From an uncultured Eubacterium sp. (GTDB taxonomy: Bacteria > Bacillota > Clostridia > Lachnospirales > Lachnospiraceae): a stretch of 22,294 nucleotides of DNA. Location: positions 1 to 22,294 of the forward strand of contig CAJOOU010000121.1 of NCBI GenBank assembly GCA_905236735.1. Reading direction: 5' to 3'. Within the stretch, counting starts at the first letter, position 1, and every line of letters begins with the position of its first letter. The position numbers and the translations under genes were made by a program. Below the pieces are notes generated by a model. The model saw nothing but the letters and a program-made list of their open reading frames with translations, ran no database searches and was not told the DNA's origin. Of the stretch, positions 15,670 to 22,294 are shown in pieces.

Positions 15670-16755
15670 TTATTTTTTCTCAATATATCCCAAAGCCTTA
15701 AGCATCTCTGCACTTAAAATTGCTCCGCCGGCTGCTCCTCTGACAGTATTGTGAGAAAGTCCGACAAACTTGTAATCGAAAAGTGTATCTTCTCTGAGTC
15801 GTCCCATGGACACTCCCATACCTCTTTCGTAATCCACATCGAGTTTTACCTGTGGTCTGTTGTCTTCTTCCATATATCTGATGAACTGCTTCGGTGCGCT
15901 CGGAAGTTCAAGTCTCTGTGGCTCACCCTTAAACTCAGACCATCTCTGCAGGATTTCCTCTTTGGAAGGCTTGTTTTCAAACCTTACAAAGGCAGCTGCA
16001 GTATGTCCGTTAAGAACCGGTACTCTGATACACTGCGCTGTAATAAGAGGTGCCTTGGCAGGTACAATAACACCGTTTTCAATGTGTCCCCAGAGGCGAA
16101 GCGGCTCTTTCTCGCTCTTCTCTTCTTCTCCGCCAATATAAGGTATAACATTTTCCACCATCTCCGGCCAGTCCTTAAATGTCTTACCTGCTCCGGAAAT
16201 AGCCTGATATGTTGTAACTACAGCCTCTTTTATGCCAAACTCTCTTAAAGCATGAAGTGCCGGTGTATAACTCTGGATAGAGCAGTTAGGTTTAACGGCA
16301 ACAAATCCCTTCTTCGTACCGAGTCTCTTTCTCTGATACGGGATGATTTCATAATGCTCCGGATTGATTTCCGGCACAACCATAGGTACATCCGGTGTCC
16401 ATCTGTGGGCAGAGTTGTTTGAAACAACAGGTGTTTCCGTCTTTGCATACGCATCCTCAAAAGCCTTTATCTCATCCTTTGTCATATCAACAGCCGAGAA
16501 AACAAAGTCTACTTCACCCGAAACCGCCTCAATATCGTGAAGATCTTTAACTACAATGTTCTTAACCCCTTCAGGAATAGGATTATCCATCTTCCACCTT
16601 CCGCTTACGGCTTCTTCATAGGTCTGTCCTGCACTGCGTGAAGATGCGGCTATTGTCACAACCTCAAACCACGGATGTCCGTCGAGAAGAGAAATAAATC
16701 TCTGTCCGACCATTCCCGTTCCGCCTAAAATACCTACTCTTAATTTTTCACTCAT
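15670..16755 (-). CDS. asd: Aspartate-semialdehyde dehydrogenase (archaeal/fungal type)
   Basis: NADP-dependent reduction of aspartyl phosphate to aspartate semialdehyde, the branch to lysine, threonine and methionine. 361 residues from ATG 16755: NADP-binding GILGGTGMVGQRF at 8-20, catalytic Cys C158 in KPNCSIQSY, QAISGAGKT, and the base His H251 in VLNGHTAAAF. The motif set and length match the archaeal/fungal-type enzyme rather than the shorter classical bacterial form; I recall this type being common in Clostridia. The A of the start ATG is the last A of the argH stop (TAATG), and AGGAG sits eight bases upstream inside argH. A TTG at 16773 would give a longer frame but has no such support. 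Confidence 0.95.
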   Translation of the reverse strand: MSEKLRVGILGGTGMVGQRFISLLDGHPWFEVVTIAASSRSAGQTYEEAVSGRWKMDNPIPEGVKNIVVKDLHDIEAVSGEVDFVFSAVDMTKDEIKAFEDAYAKTETPVVSNNSAHRWTPDVPMVVPEINPEHYEIIPYQRKRLGTKKGFVAVKPNCSIQSYTPALHALREFGIKEAVVTTYQAISGAGKTFKDWPEMVENVIPYIGGEEEKSEKEPLRLWGHIENGVIVPAKAPLITAQCIRVPVLNGHTAAAFVRFENKPSKEEILQRWSEFKGEPQRLELPSAPKQFIRYMEEDNRPQVKLDVDYERGMGVSMGRLREDTLFDYKFVGLSHNTVRGAAGGAILSAEMLKALGYIEKK

Positions 16756-18413
16756 TACACTATCTCCTTCCAATCGTTCTTTAAATACCTGTCATATTCC
16801 AACAGTACTGCCTCCATTGCCTCCTTACCGGGAGCTCCGACAGTAAGTCTTTTATTTACACATGTTTCCATGGAAATAGCATCATAAATATCTTCTTCAA
16901 AAACATCTGATATACTTTTCAGCTCTTCAAGAGACATTTCATCAATTGCCTTGCCCTTTTCTATTCCATATAAGACAAGTCGCCCTATTATGCCGTGCGC
17001 ATCCCTGAAAGGCACTCCGCGTCCAACCAGATAGTCCGCTGCATCTGTAGCATTTGTAAATCCCTTGGCTGCGCTGTTTTTCATCCTGTCTTTGTTAAAT
17101 TTCATGGTATGAAGCATATCCGCAAAAAGCTCGATACAGTTTTGAGCCGTATCTATTGCATCAAAGGCAACTTCCTTATCTTCCTGCATGTCCTTGTTGT
17201 AGGCCAGAGGTATGCCCTTCATGGTGGTAAGCAGCGAAAAAAGTGCTCCGTACACCCTTCCGGTCTTGCCTCTGACAAGCTCCGCAATATCCGGATTTTT
17301 TTTCTGAGGCATAATACTTGAGCCTGTAGAATACGCATCATCTATCTCAACAAACTGATACTCATTCGAATTCCAGATAATCACCTCTTCGGCAAACCTT
17401 GAAAGGTGCATCATAATAATCGAAAGAGCCGATAAAAACTCGATAAGATAATCCCTGTCTGACACTCCGTCCATACTGTTTAAGGTTGGGCCGTAAAAAC
17501 CGAGAGTCTCTGCAGTATACTGTCTGTCCAAAGGATAGGTGGTTCCGGCAAAAGCTCCCGAACCCAAAGGACAGTAATTCATCCTGTTAAAGATATTCTC
17601 CATCCTTCCCCTGTCTCTTTTAAACATCTCAAAATACGCCCCCATATGGTGGGCAAGAGTTGTAGGCTGAGCCTTCTGCAGATGGGTAAATCCCGGCATA
17701 ATGGTTTCGGTGTTTTCCTTCATTATCGCGTAAATAACATCAAGAATATCAAGGAGTTTTTCGTCTACTCCAAGCACCTGTTCCCTTGTATAAAGTCTCA
17801 TATCGAGGGCCACCTGATCATTACGGCTGCGTCCGGTGTGTACCTTTTTTCCCGTATCTCCGAGTCTTTCTATAAGCTTGGCTTCAACAAAGCTGTGAAT
17901 ATCCTCATACTCATCTGTTATCTCCAGACTGCCGCTTTCTATCTCAGCTGAAATATCGGCAAGAGCATGCACTATATCCTCGCTCTCTTCCTTTGTCAAA
18001 ACACCGACTCTGCCAAGCATTGACGCATGAGCCATTGACCCCATAATATCCTGGGCGTAAAGTCTTTTATCAAAAAGAATCGACGCATTAAAATCATATA
18101 CCTTTTTTTCCGTACCTTTGGTAAATCTTCCGCCCCAGAGATTTGCGGATTTAGAAGATGAAGCCTCCTCTTTTTTGTCTTCCTTTACACCTTCCTGCAC
18201 AATTTCAGGAGTCTTCGGTTTTACTGCCGCCTTTTTACCGGCAGTAGTGTCTGTTTTTTCCTGCTCTTTTTTTAATTTAAATAAAGCAAGCTGCTCTTCT
18301 GCAGTAGCGGCCTCTACTTCCACCCCGTCAACCGTTGTTTTTAAAGCATCCTTGCCGTTTTCGGACATAAAATCCATCATTTGCATAATCTGGTCTCTGA
18401 AATTCTCAGCCAT
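16755..18413 (-). CDS. argH: Argininosuccinate lyase with a 90-residue N-terminal extension
   Basis: Last step of arginine synthesis: argininosuccinate to arginine and fumarate. 552 residues, about 90 longer than usual. The standard enzyme begins at LWGGRF (92-97) and shows HTGRSRNDQVALD, FTHLQKAQPTTLAHH and the lyase signature GSSIMPQKKNPD (364-375). Residues 1-50 form a Met-rich helical start with DGVEVEAATAEEQLALFKLKK, and 51-90 a Lys/Glu/Ala linker. The extension is probably translated: GAGGAG lies seven bases before ATG 18413, and a strong promoter lies just upstream. The role of the extension is unknown; oligomer control or a fused small protein is possible. First gene of the long leftward operon, overlapping asd by one base. 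Confidence 0.95.
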   Translation of the reverse strand: MAENFRDQIMQMMDFMSENGKDALKTTVDGVEVEAATAEEQLALFKLKKEQEKTDTTAGKKAAVKPKTPEIVQEGVKEDKKEEASSSKSANLWGGRFTKGTEKKVYDFNASILFDKRLYAQDIMGSMAHASMLGRVGVLTKEESEDIVHALADISAEIESGSLEITDEYEDIHSFVEAKLIERLGDTGKKVHTGRSRNDQVALDMRLYTREQVLGVDEKLLDILDVIYAIMKENTETIMPGFTHLQKAQPTTLAHHMGAYFEMFKRDRGRMENIFNRMNYCPLGSGAFAGTTYPLDRQYTAETLGFYGPTLNSMDGVSDRDYLIEFLSALSIIMMHLSRFAEEVIIWNSNEYQFVEIDDAYSTGSSIMPQKKNPDIAELVRGKTGRVYGALFSLLTTMKGIPLAYNKDMQEDKEVAFDAIDTAQNCIELFADMLHTMKFNKDRMKNSAAKGFTNATDAADYLVGRGVPFRDAHGIIGRLVLYGIEKGKAIDEMSLEELKSISDVFEEDIYDAISMETCVNKRLTVGAPGKEAMEAVLLEYDRYLKNDWKEIV

Positions 18414-18450
18414 CTATATTCTCCTCATCGTTTAGTTAAAAGCAAATTAA

Positions 18451-18479
18451 ATTATATCATCACATATACTGCGTGTCAA
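18451..18479 (-). promoter_or_regulatory. Near-perfect sigma-A promoter of the argH-led operon
   Basis: Minus strand TTGACA (18474-18479), 17-base spacer, TATAAT (18451-18456). Both hexamers match consensus exactly. The -35 contains the queH stop codon (TGA, 18476-18478). Predicted start near 18444 gives a leader of about 30 bases with GAGGAG before the argH ATG. Confidence 0.88.
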
Positions 18480-19129
18480 AACAATTTTCTGCTGTATATA
18501 CAGCCGCAGTAATCCTGTCTGTATAGGTCATACTCTCTCGAAAGCTCAATCGACCTTTTATAACCTTCTCTCTTTTTAAAGTCCGAAGGCAGGGCTTTCA
18601 CCCCGTATTCTTCCTCAAGACTTTCCGCTATCTCATTGAGTTTTTCGGCGTTTTTCAGAGGACTTATTGTGAGAGTTGTCGTAAAATAATCCGTCTTTAA
18701 TTTTGCTGCATAAAGAGCAGCTTCCCTGAGTCTGAGCTCATAACACTTAAAACAGCGTCTGCCACCCTCGGGCTCGTTTTCAAGTCCCTTTGCCATCTCG
18801 AAAAATTCCTCAGGCTCGTACCTGCCCTCCAGAAGTTTTACCCTGTGTTTCACAGGCATACTTTCGGTCAGCCTTTTAAGTTCGGCTACTCTTTTGTTAT
18901 ATTCTTCCTGAGGATAGATGTTCGGATTGTAATAAAGGATTGTAATATCAAAAAAATCCGTCAGATACTCAAGCACATAGCTTGAGCACGGAGCGCAGCA
19001 GCTGTGCAAAAGAAGACTCGGAACCGTATCCTCCTTTTCGGCAAGGCAGATGTATTCATCCAGTTCCTTCTGATAATTTCTTTTCTGTTTTGAATTCCTG
19101 TGTTTTTTCCTCAAATTTTCGTCATTCAT
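18476..19129 (-). CDS. queH: Epoxyqueuosine reductase QueH (DUF208 family)
   Basis: Last step of queuosine synthesis: reduces epoxyqueuosine in the wobble position of GUN-anticodon tRNAs. 217 residues from ATG 19129. Cysteine motifs of QueH are present: LLLHSCCAPCSSYVLE, then RRCFKCYELRLREAA, TTTLTISPLKN, and DYCGCIYS at the C-terminus, consistent with metal and iron-sulfur binding. It is unrelated to the QueG type. A TTG at 19150 gives a longer frame but lies upstream of the predicted transcription start. ATG 19129 has no Shine-Dalgarno and would be only about five bases into the transcript, so it may be translated leaderless. Its stop codon sits within the argH -35 element. Confidence 0.93.
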   Translation of the reverse strand: MNDENLRKKHRNSKQKRNYQKELDEYICLAEKEDTVPSLLLHSCCAPCSSYVLEYLTDFFDITILYYNPNIYPQEEYNKRVAELKRLTESMPVKHRVKLLEGRYEPEEFFEMAKGLENEPEGGRRCFKCYELRLREAALYAAKLKTDYFTTTLTISPLKNAEKLNEIAESLEEEYGVKALPSDFKKREGYKRSIELSREYDLYRQDYCGCIYSRKLF

Positions 19130-19139
19130 TGCATTACTG

Positions 19140-19168
19140 ATTATATTCAAATTTATACTTTATTTCAA
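19140..19168 (-). promoter_or_regulatory. Promoter of queH
   Basis: Minus strand TTGAAA (19163-19168), 17-base spacer, TATAAT (19140-19145). The predicted start near 19133-19134 leaves about five bases before the queH ATG at 19129. Confidence 0.78.
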
Positions 19169-19177
19169 GATAAATAC

Positions 19178-19207
19178 TTGACTTAATGCCAACTATTTCG
19201 TTATAAT
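19178..19207 (+). promoter_or_regulatory. Promoter of the tRNA-Thr gene
   Basis: TTGACT (19178-19183), 18-base spacer, TATAAT (19202-19207), with a predicted start near 19214 and a tRNA 5' leader of about 17 bases. It lies back-to-back with the queH promoter, with nine bases between the two -35 elements. Confidence 0.75.
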
Positions 19208-19230
19208 GCTTATGTTGCTTTTTATAGCAG

Positions 19231-19303
19231 GCCGATATGGCTCAGTTGGTAGAGCAATTCATTCGTAATGAATAGGTCATCGGTTCGAGTCCGATTATCG
19301 GCT
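19231..19303 (+). tRNA. tRNA-Thr (anticodon CGU)
   Basis: 73 bases with a full cloverleaf: acceptor GCCGATA paired with TATCGGC, D stem GCTC/GAGC with loop AGTTGGTA, anticodon stem ATTCA/TGAAT with loop TTCGTAA giving anticodon CGT (reads ACG, threonine), a five-base variable loop AGGTC, and T arm ATCGG-TTCGAGT-CCGAT. The discriminator is T and the CCA end is not encoded. It is a single gene, not in a cluster. Confidence 0.95.
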
Positions 19304-19317
19304 TTCATCTGAATATA

Positions 19318-19355
19318 CCGGCAGCATCAGCTGCCGGAACCATTTTCCCTTTTTA
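19318..19355 (+). terminator. Probable terminator of the tRNA transcript
   Basis: Perfect eight-base stem CCGGCAGC (19318-19325) and GCTGCCGG (19330-19337) with loop ATCA, followed after a short spacer by a T-rich stretch to 19354. The spacer makes it weaker than the eno terminator, and some read-through into the downstream gene is possible. The rest of the gap to 19419 shows no convincing separate promoter. Confidence 0.6.
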
Positions 19356-19419
19356 AATGAATACGAGTATTACGGTCTTCCGGGGCTTTTATTTGTGTAT
19401 TTATTTATAAGGAGAATTT

Positions 19420-20304
19420 ATGACCTATAACGAATTTAAAGAAAATATCAAAAAAGATATCGCTTCCGTCTACAGCGGAGAAAACCGGGTTATAATGCAG
19501 CCCGTCAAAAAGAACAACAGCGTTTTCTTAGATGCACTTATTATCCAAAATGAAAAGTCCAATATTTCCCCTTCCATCTACCTTAACGGGTTTTTTGACC
19601 TTATCAAAGATGGTAAACCCTACGATGATATTCTTAAAGACATAATAAATGTCTATGAGACCTATAAGACCGACCTTTCATTTGATACATCAAGGCTTCT
19701 GGACTTTGAATATATGAAAGGCAAAATAGCATTTAAGCTGATAAATCTGAATAAAAACCTGGAGCTTCTGGATGAAGTTCCCTTTGTCAGATTTCTGGAC
19801 CTTGCCATAGTATTTTACTACCATATCGAGAATATGGCCGGAGAAACCGGTTCCATACTTATCACAGATGAGATGCTCTCCTGCCTCGGTATTGATTTAG
19901 ACACCCTCTATGAAACCGCCCTTTTTAACACTCCCGGTCTTTTCCCTTATACATCGAGAACAATAAGTGAGGTGCTGGCTTCATACCTTGGGAACGGCAC
20001 CCCATGCCTCCCTCCGGATCCCTTAAAGATGTATGTGCTTTCAAACAACAGTTGCACCTTCGGTGCCTGCGCTATTTTATATCCGGGTCTTTTGGAAAAA
20101 CTCTCCGAAAAAATCGGAGAAAATCTGATTATCCTCCCCAGCAGCATTCATGAGATAATCTACCTTCCCGAAAGCGAGGTTTCGGATATTAACGATATAA
20201 ACGAGTTAATTGTTTCCGTGAACGAAACCGAAGTAAGCGCCTCCGAATATCTCTCCGACCACTGCTATTTCTATAATGCAGAGGAAAAAAGACTGAGCTT
20301 TTAA
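19420..20304 (+). CDS. DUF5688-like protein of unknown function
   Basis: 294 residues, predicted soluble, no signal peptide or membrane span. The order of features (MTYNEFKENIKKDI start, central DEVPFVRFLDLAIVFYYHI, GSILITDEMLSCLGID, LYETALFNTPGLFPYTSRTI, SNNSCTFGACAILYPGLLEKL, ILPSSIHEIIYLPE and the ending YFYNAEEKRLSF) resembles the DUF5688 family that I recall as abundant and often multi-copy in Lachnospiraceae. No catalytic motif is recognisable. The start has GGAG seven bases upstream. No clear promoter of its own is visible after the tRNA terminator. It converges with recN, and the two stop codons overlap. The family name is from memory and is the main uncertainty. Confidence 0.75.
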   Translation: MTYNEFKENIKKDIASVYSGENRVIMQPVKKNNSVFLDALIIQNEKSNISPSIYLNGFFDLIKDGKPYDDILKDIINVYETYKTDLSFDTSRLLDFEYMKGKIAFKLINLNKNLELLDEVPFVRFLDLAIVFYYHIENMAGETGSILITDEMLSCLGIDLDTLYETALFNTPGLFPYTSRTISEVLASYLGNGTPCLPPDPLKMYVLSNNSCTFGACAILYPGLLEKLSEKIGENLIILPSSIHEIIYLPESEVSDINDINELIVSVNETEVSASEYLSDHCYFYNAEEKRLSF

Positions 20305-20318
20305 AGCTCAGCCTTTTT
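20286..20318. terminator. Bidirectional terminator containing both stop codons
   Basis: Perfect palindrome CTGAGCTTT (20293-20301), one central T, AAAGCTCAG (20303-20311), flanked by an A-run ending at 20290 and TTTTT (20314-20318). TAA of the plus-strand gene (20302-20304) and TAA of recN (20301-20303, minus) both lie in its centre. Confidence 0.8.
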
Positions 20319-21959
20319 CATTTCAGCGGCACTCTTCAAAAGTGTCTCCGTAATATTGTCCGTTCCCATCATTCTGGCAATTTCCCTGACAGATTCATCA
20401 TACTTAAGGAGATTTACACCGGATATAGTCCTTCCGTCTGCAACCTCTTTTTTTATCATAAAATGACTGTCTGCCCTCGCTGCAATCTGCGGCAGATGGG
20501 TTATGCAGATTATCTGATGATGCTGCGATAACTCTTCGAGTTTCTTTGCCACCCTTGCCGCTGCCAGTCCGCTTATTCCGGTATCTATCTCATCAAAGAT
20601 GAGCGTTTCGATATCATCCTTAAGAGCCGATGCACTTTTAACAGCCAGCATTATCCTTGAAAGTTCTCCTCCCGATGCCATCTTTTCAATTGGGCGCATT
20701 GGTTCCCCGGGGTTTGTGCAAAGCATAATTTCCGCCCTGTCGCATCCGTCCTCTCCGAAATCATCCGTATTTTTTATAATAAACTCAAACCTGCCGCCTT
20801 CAAAACTCAAATCTCTCATGGCAAGAGTTACTTCCTCCGACAGTCTTTTAGCCGCAGACTTCCTGATTTGTGAAATTTTTTCAGCCTCTCCGGCGCAGAT
20901 TTCTTTAAGATTACCCGCCTTTGTTTTAAGAGATTCCAGCGTTTCTTCGAAATTTGTCAACTTGTCGAGACAGGCTCTTTTTTCTTCAAGATAATTGTTT
21001 ATATCGCCAATTGTCTTTCCGTATTTTGACTTAAGCCTGTTAATCTCATTCAGTCTGTTTTCTGCCCTTATAAGCTCGCCTTCGTCAAAAATATTTTCCG
21101 AAAGATAATCCTTTAACATCCTTTCGGCATCCTGTGTAAGCTGTTCGAGAGAAAGCGTCGTATCATACACATCCGAAAGGGATTCGTCATATTTTGTAAC
21201 CGAGCCTATTTCCCTTACAGCTCTTGAGAGCATATCCGCAGCTCCGCCCTCACCCAGATAACCGGCAGCCACGCCAAGCGCATCTGTGATACTTCTGGAA
21301 TTCGATGCTTTTTTGTAATACTCTTCAAGCTCCTCATCTTCTCCATCTTTTAGATTGGCCTTTTCAATCTCATCTATCTCAAATGATGTAAAGGAAATTT
21401 CCCTCCTCCTCGCTTCATCATCCATATCCGCTTTTTCGATTTCTTTTAAAACTTCCCTGTAGGCAGCATAATCCGCTTTGTACTTTCCGGATACTCCGGA
21501 AAGCTCCCTGGCTGCATAGCTGTCAAGAAGTTTTAAATGATTGGAAGCTTTCAAAAGCTTCTGATGCTCATGCTGACCGTGAATATCGATGAGTATTTCG
21601 GCCGCCTCCTTAAGTTTCCCGGCAGTAACAGTCTCAGAATTAATCCTGCATGTATTTTTCTGACCGGTAATCTTTCTGGAGAGGATTACCCTCTCATCCT
21701 CAGGCTCTATATCAAGCCCGGCAAGTTTTTTTATCTGTTCTTCATCTGTCACATGAAATATCATCTCAACAAAGGCAGTATCTTCTCCTGTCCTTATAAG
21801 CTCTTTGGAAGCCTTTGCTCCAAGCGCAAGATTGGCTGAGCCCATAATTACCGACTTACCGGCTCCGGTCTCTCCTGTAATAATGTTAAGGCCACTGCCA
21901 AACTCTATCTCCGCTTCGTCTATTACGGCCAGATTTTTCACATGTAAAGTTTCAAGCAT
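20301..21959 (-). CDS. recN: DNA repair protein RecN (SMC-like ATPase)
   Basis: SMC-family ATPase acting early in double-strand break repair. 552 residues, normal length. N-terminal head with VKNLAVIDEAEIEFGSG and Walker A GETGAGKSV, then RINSETVTAGKL and IDIHGQHEHQKLL, a long helical coiled-coil middle (about 160-380) rich in Glu, Lys and Leu, and a C-terminal head with ABC signature MASGGELSRIMLA, Walker B TLIFDEIDTGISG and H-loop region QIICITHLPQIAA. ATG 21959 follows GGGGGA with an 8-base gap after argR, so it is probably co-transcribed with argR. It converges with the DUF5688-like gene, its stop lying in the shared terminator palindrome. All catalytic motifs are present. Confidence 0.97.
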   Translation of the reverse strand: MLETLHVKNLAVIDEAEIEFGSGLNIITGETGAGKSVIMGSANLALGAKASKELIRTGEDTAFVEMIFHVTDEEQIKKLAGLDIEPEDERVILSRKITGQKNTCRINSETVTAGKLKEAAEILIDIHGQHEHQKLLKASNHLKLLDSYAARELSGVSGKYKADYAAYREVLKEIEKADMDDEARRREISFTSFEIDEIEKANLKDGEDEELEEYYKKASNSRSITDALGVAAGYLGEGGAADMLSRAVREIGSVTKYDESLSDVYDTTLSLEQLTQDAERMLKDYLSENIFDEGELIRAENRLNEINRLKSKYGKTIGDINNYLEEKRACLDKLTNFEETLESLKTKAGNLKEICAGEAEKISQIRKSAAKRLSEEVTLAMRDLSFEGGRFEFIIKNTDDFGEDGCDRAEIMLCTNPGEPMRPIEKMASGGELSRIMLAVKSASALKDDIETLIFDEIDTGISGLAAARVAKKLEELSQHHQIICITHLPQIAARADSHFMIKKEVADGRTISGVNLLKYDESVREIARMMGTDNITETLLKSAAEMKKAEL

Positions 21960-21967
21960 ATTTCCCC

Positions 21968-22294
21968 CTACTCATTAATAAGCTCATACATCCTGTCCTT
22001 GAGTTTTTCCGCATCCTTTGATGTCTTTATCGCGCACATTACCGTATCATCTCCGGCAATTGAACCTATGATTTCCTTAAATCCGGCCGCATCAAGAGCT
22101 GCCGCAACTGCCATAGCCATACCGGAAACCGTCTTAATCACAAGTATATTCTGCGCACTCTCTGCGCTGACAAAACCTTCCTTAAACACATTAAGATATC
22201 TTTTGGACAGACCTCCTCCGTCCCTGTCAGCCGAAACATACTTCATTTTGCCCTCGGCTCCTTCAGTCTTAAAAAGGCGCAGTTCTCTTATATC
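21968..22294 (-). CDS. argR: Arginine repressor ArgR, C-terminal part (cut by window edge)
   Basis: Arginine-responsive transcription regulator (ArgR/AhrC). The frame is open from the stop at 21968 to the right edge: 108 residues beginning DIRELRLFKT, the end of the DNA-binding winged helix that in this family follows the SRD recognition region. The C-terminal hexamerisation/arginine domain has VIKTVSGMAMAVAAALDA and GSIAGDDTVMCAIKT, the motif that contacts arginine. An internal ATG at 22246 is not a start, because homology continues upstream of it. About 40 N-terminal residues lie outside the window. It directly precedes recN, the usual Firmicute order. Regulation of argH in this window is plausible, but I see no convincing ARG box there. 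Confidence 0.93.
   Translation of the reverse strand, partial: DIRELRLFKTEGAEGKMKYVSADRDGGGLSKRYLNVFKEGFVSAESAQNILVIKTVSGMAMAVAAALDAAGFKEIIGSIAGDDTVMCAIKTSKDAEKLKDRMYELINE

Noticed and set aside
18414..18475. Possible ARG box between queH and argH
   Set aside because: The AT-rich spacer has no convincing TGAATnnnnATTCA-like palindrome.
18476..19303. Functional link between queH and the adjacent tRNA
   Set aside because: Queuosine is placed in GUN-anticodon tRNAs; this one has CGU for threonine, so it is not a QueH substrate.
19303..19420. tRNA-Thr 3' end as an integration site
   Set aside because: No second copy of the tRNA 3' end, no integrase, and no composition break were seen.

Overview
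The window looks like chromosome from a Gram-positive member of the Clostridia, most likely Lachnospiraceae. The evidence is moderate GC with strong purine-rich Shine-Dalgarno sites, near-consensus sigma-A type promoters, argR directly upstream of recN, an archaeal/fungal-type aspartate-semialdehyde dehydrogenase, a QueH queuosine enzyme, a DUF5688-like protein, and a sensor kinase whose outer domain carries TASGDA repeats. The family call is inference from gene content. There is no insertion sequence, phage gene, CRISPR array, rRNA or plasmid function in view.

Left part (1-5590): a potassium-uptake pair, trkA-trkH, runs leftward, with trkH cut by the window edge. Divergent from it is an OmpR-type response regulator overlapping its histidine kinase by ATGA. 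Enolase follows from its own promoter and ends at a strong symmetric terminator (5545-5582) shared with the convergent operon from the right.

Middle (5598-18479): eight tightly packed genes read leftward from one near-perfect promoter (18451-18479). In transcription order they are argH with an unusual N-terminal extension, asd, a DUF234-type AAA-like protein that has lost both its P-loop and its nuclease residues, topB, a left-handed beta-helix acyltransferase-like protein, two related membrane hybrid histidine kinases (only the second with an HPt domain), and a double-receiver protein with no output domain. The last three form a self-contained phosphorelay candidate with no DNA-binding or enzymatic output.

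Right part (18476-22294): queH reads leftward from a promoter that leaves almost no 5' leader. Back-to-back with it is the promoter of a tRNA-Thr(CGU). A DUF5688-like gene follows on the plus strand and converges with recN inside a palindrome holding both stop codons. argR, cut by the right edge, is just upstream of recN.

Most genes are housekeeping. The parts worth a second look are the output-less hybrid-kinase cluster, the doubly degenerate DUF234 protein, the ArgH extension, the near-leaderless queH promoter, and several compact overlaps of stop codons with promoters or terminators. I saw no clear evidence of a wholly new defence or mobile system.
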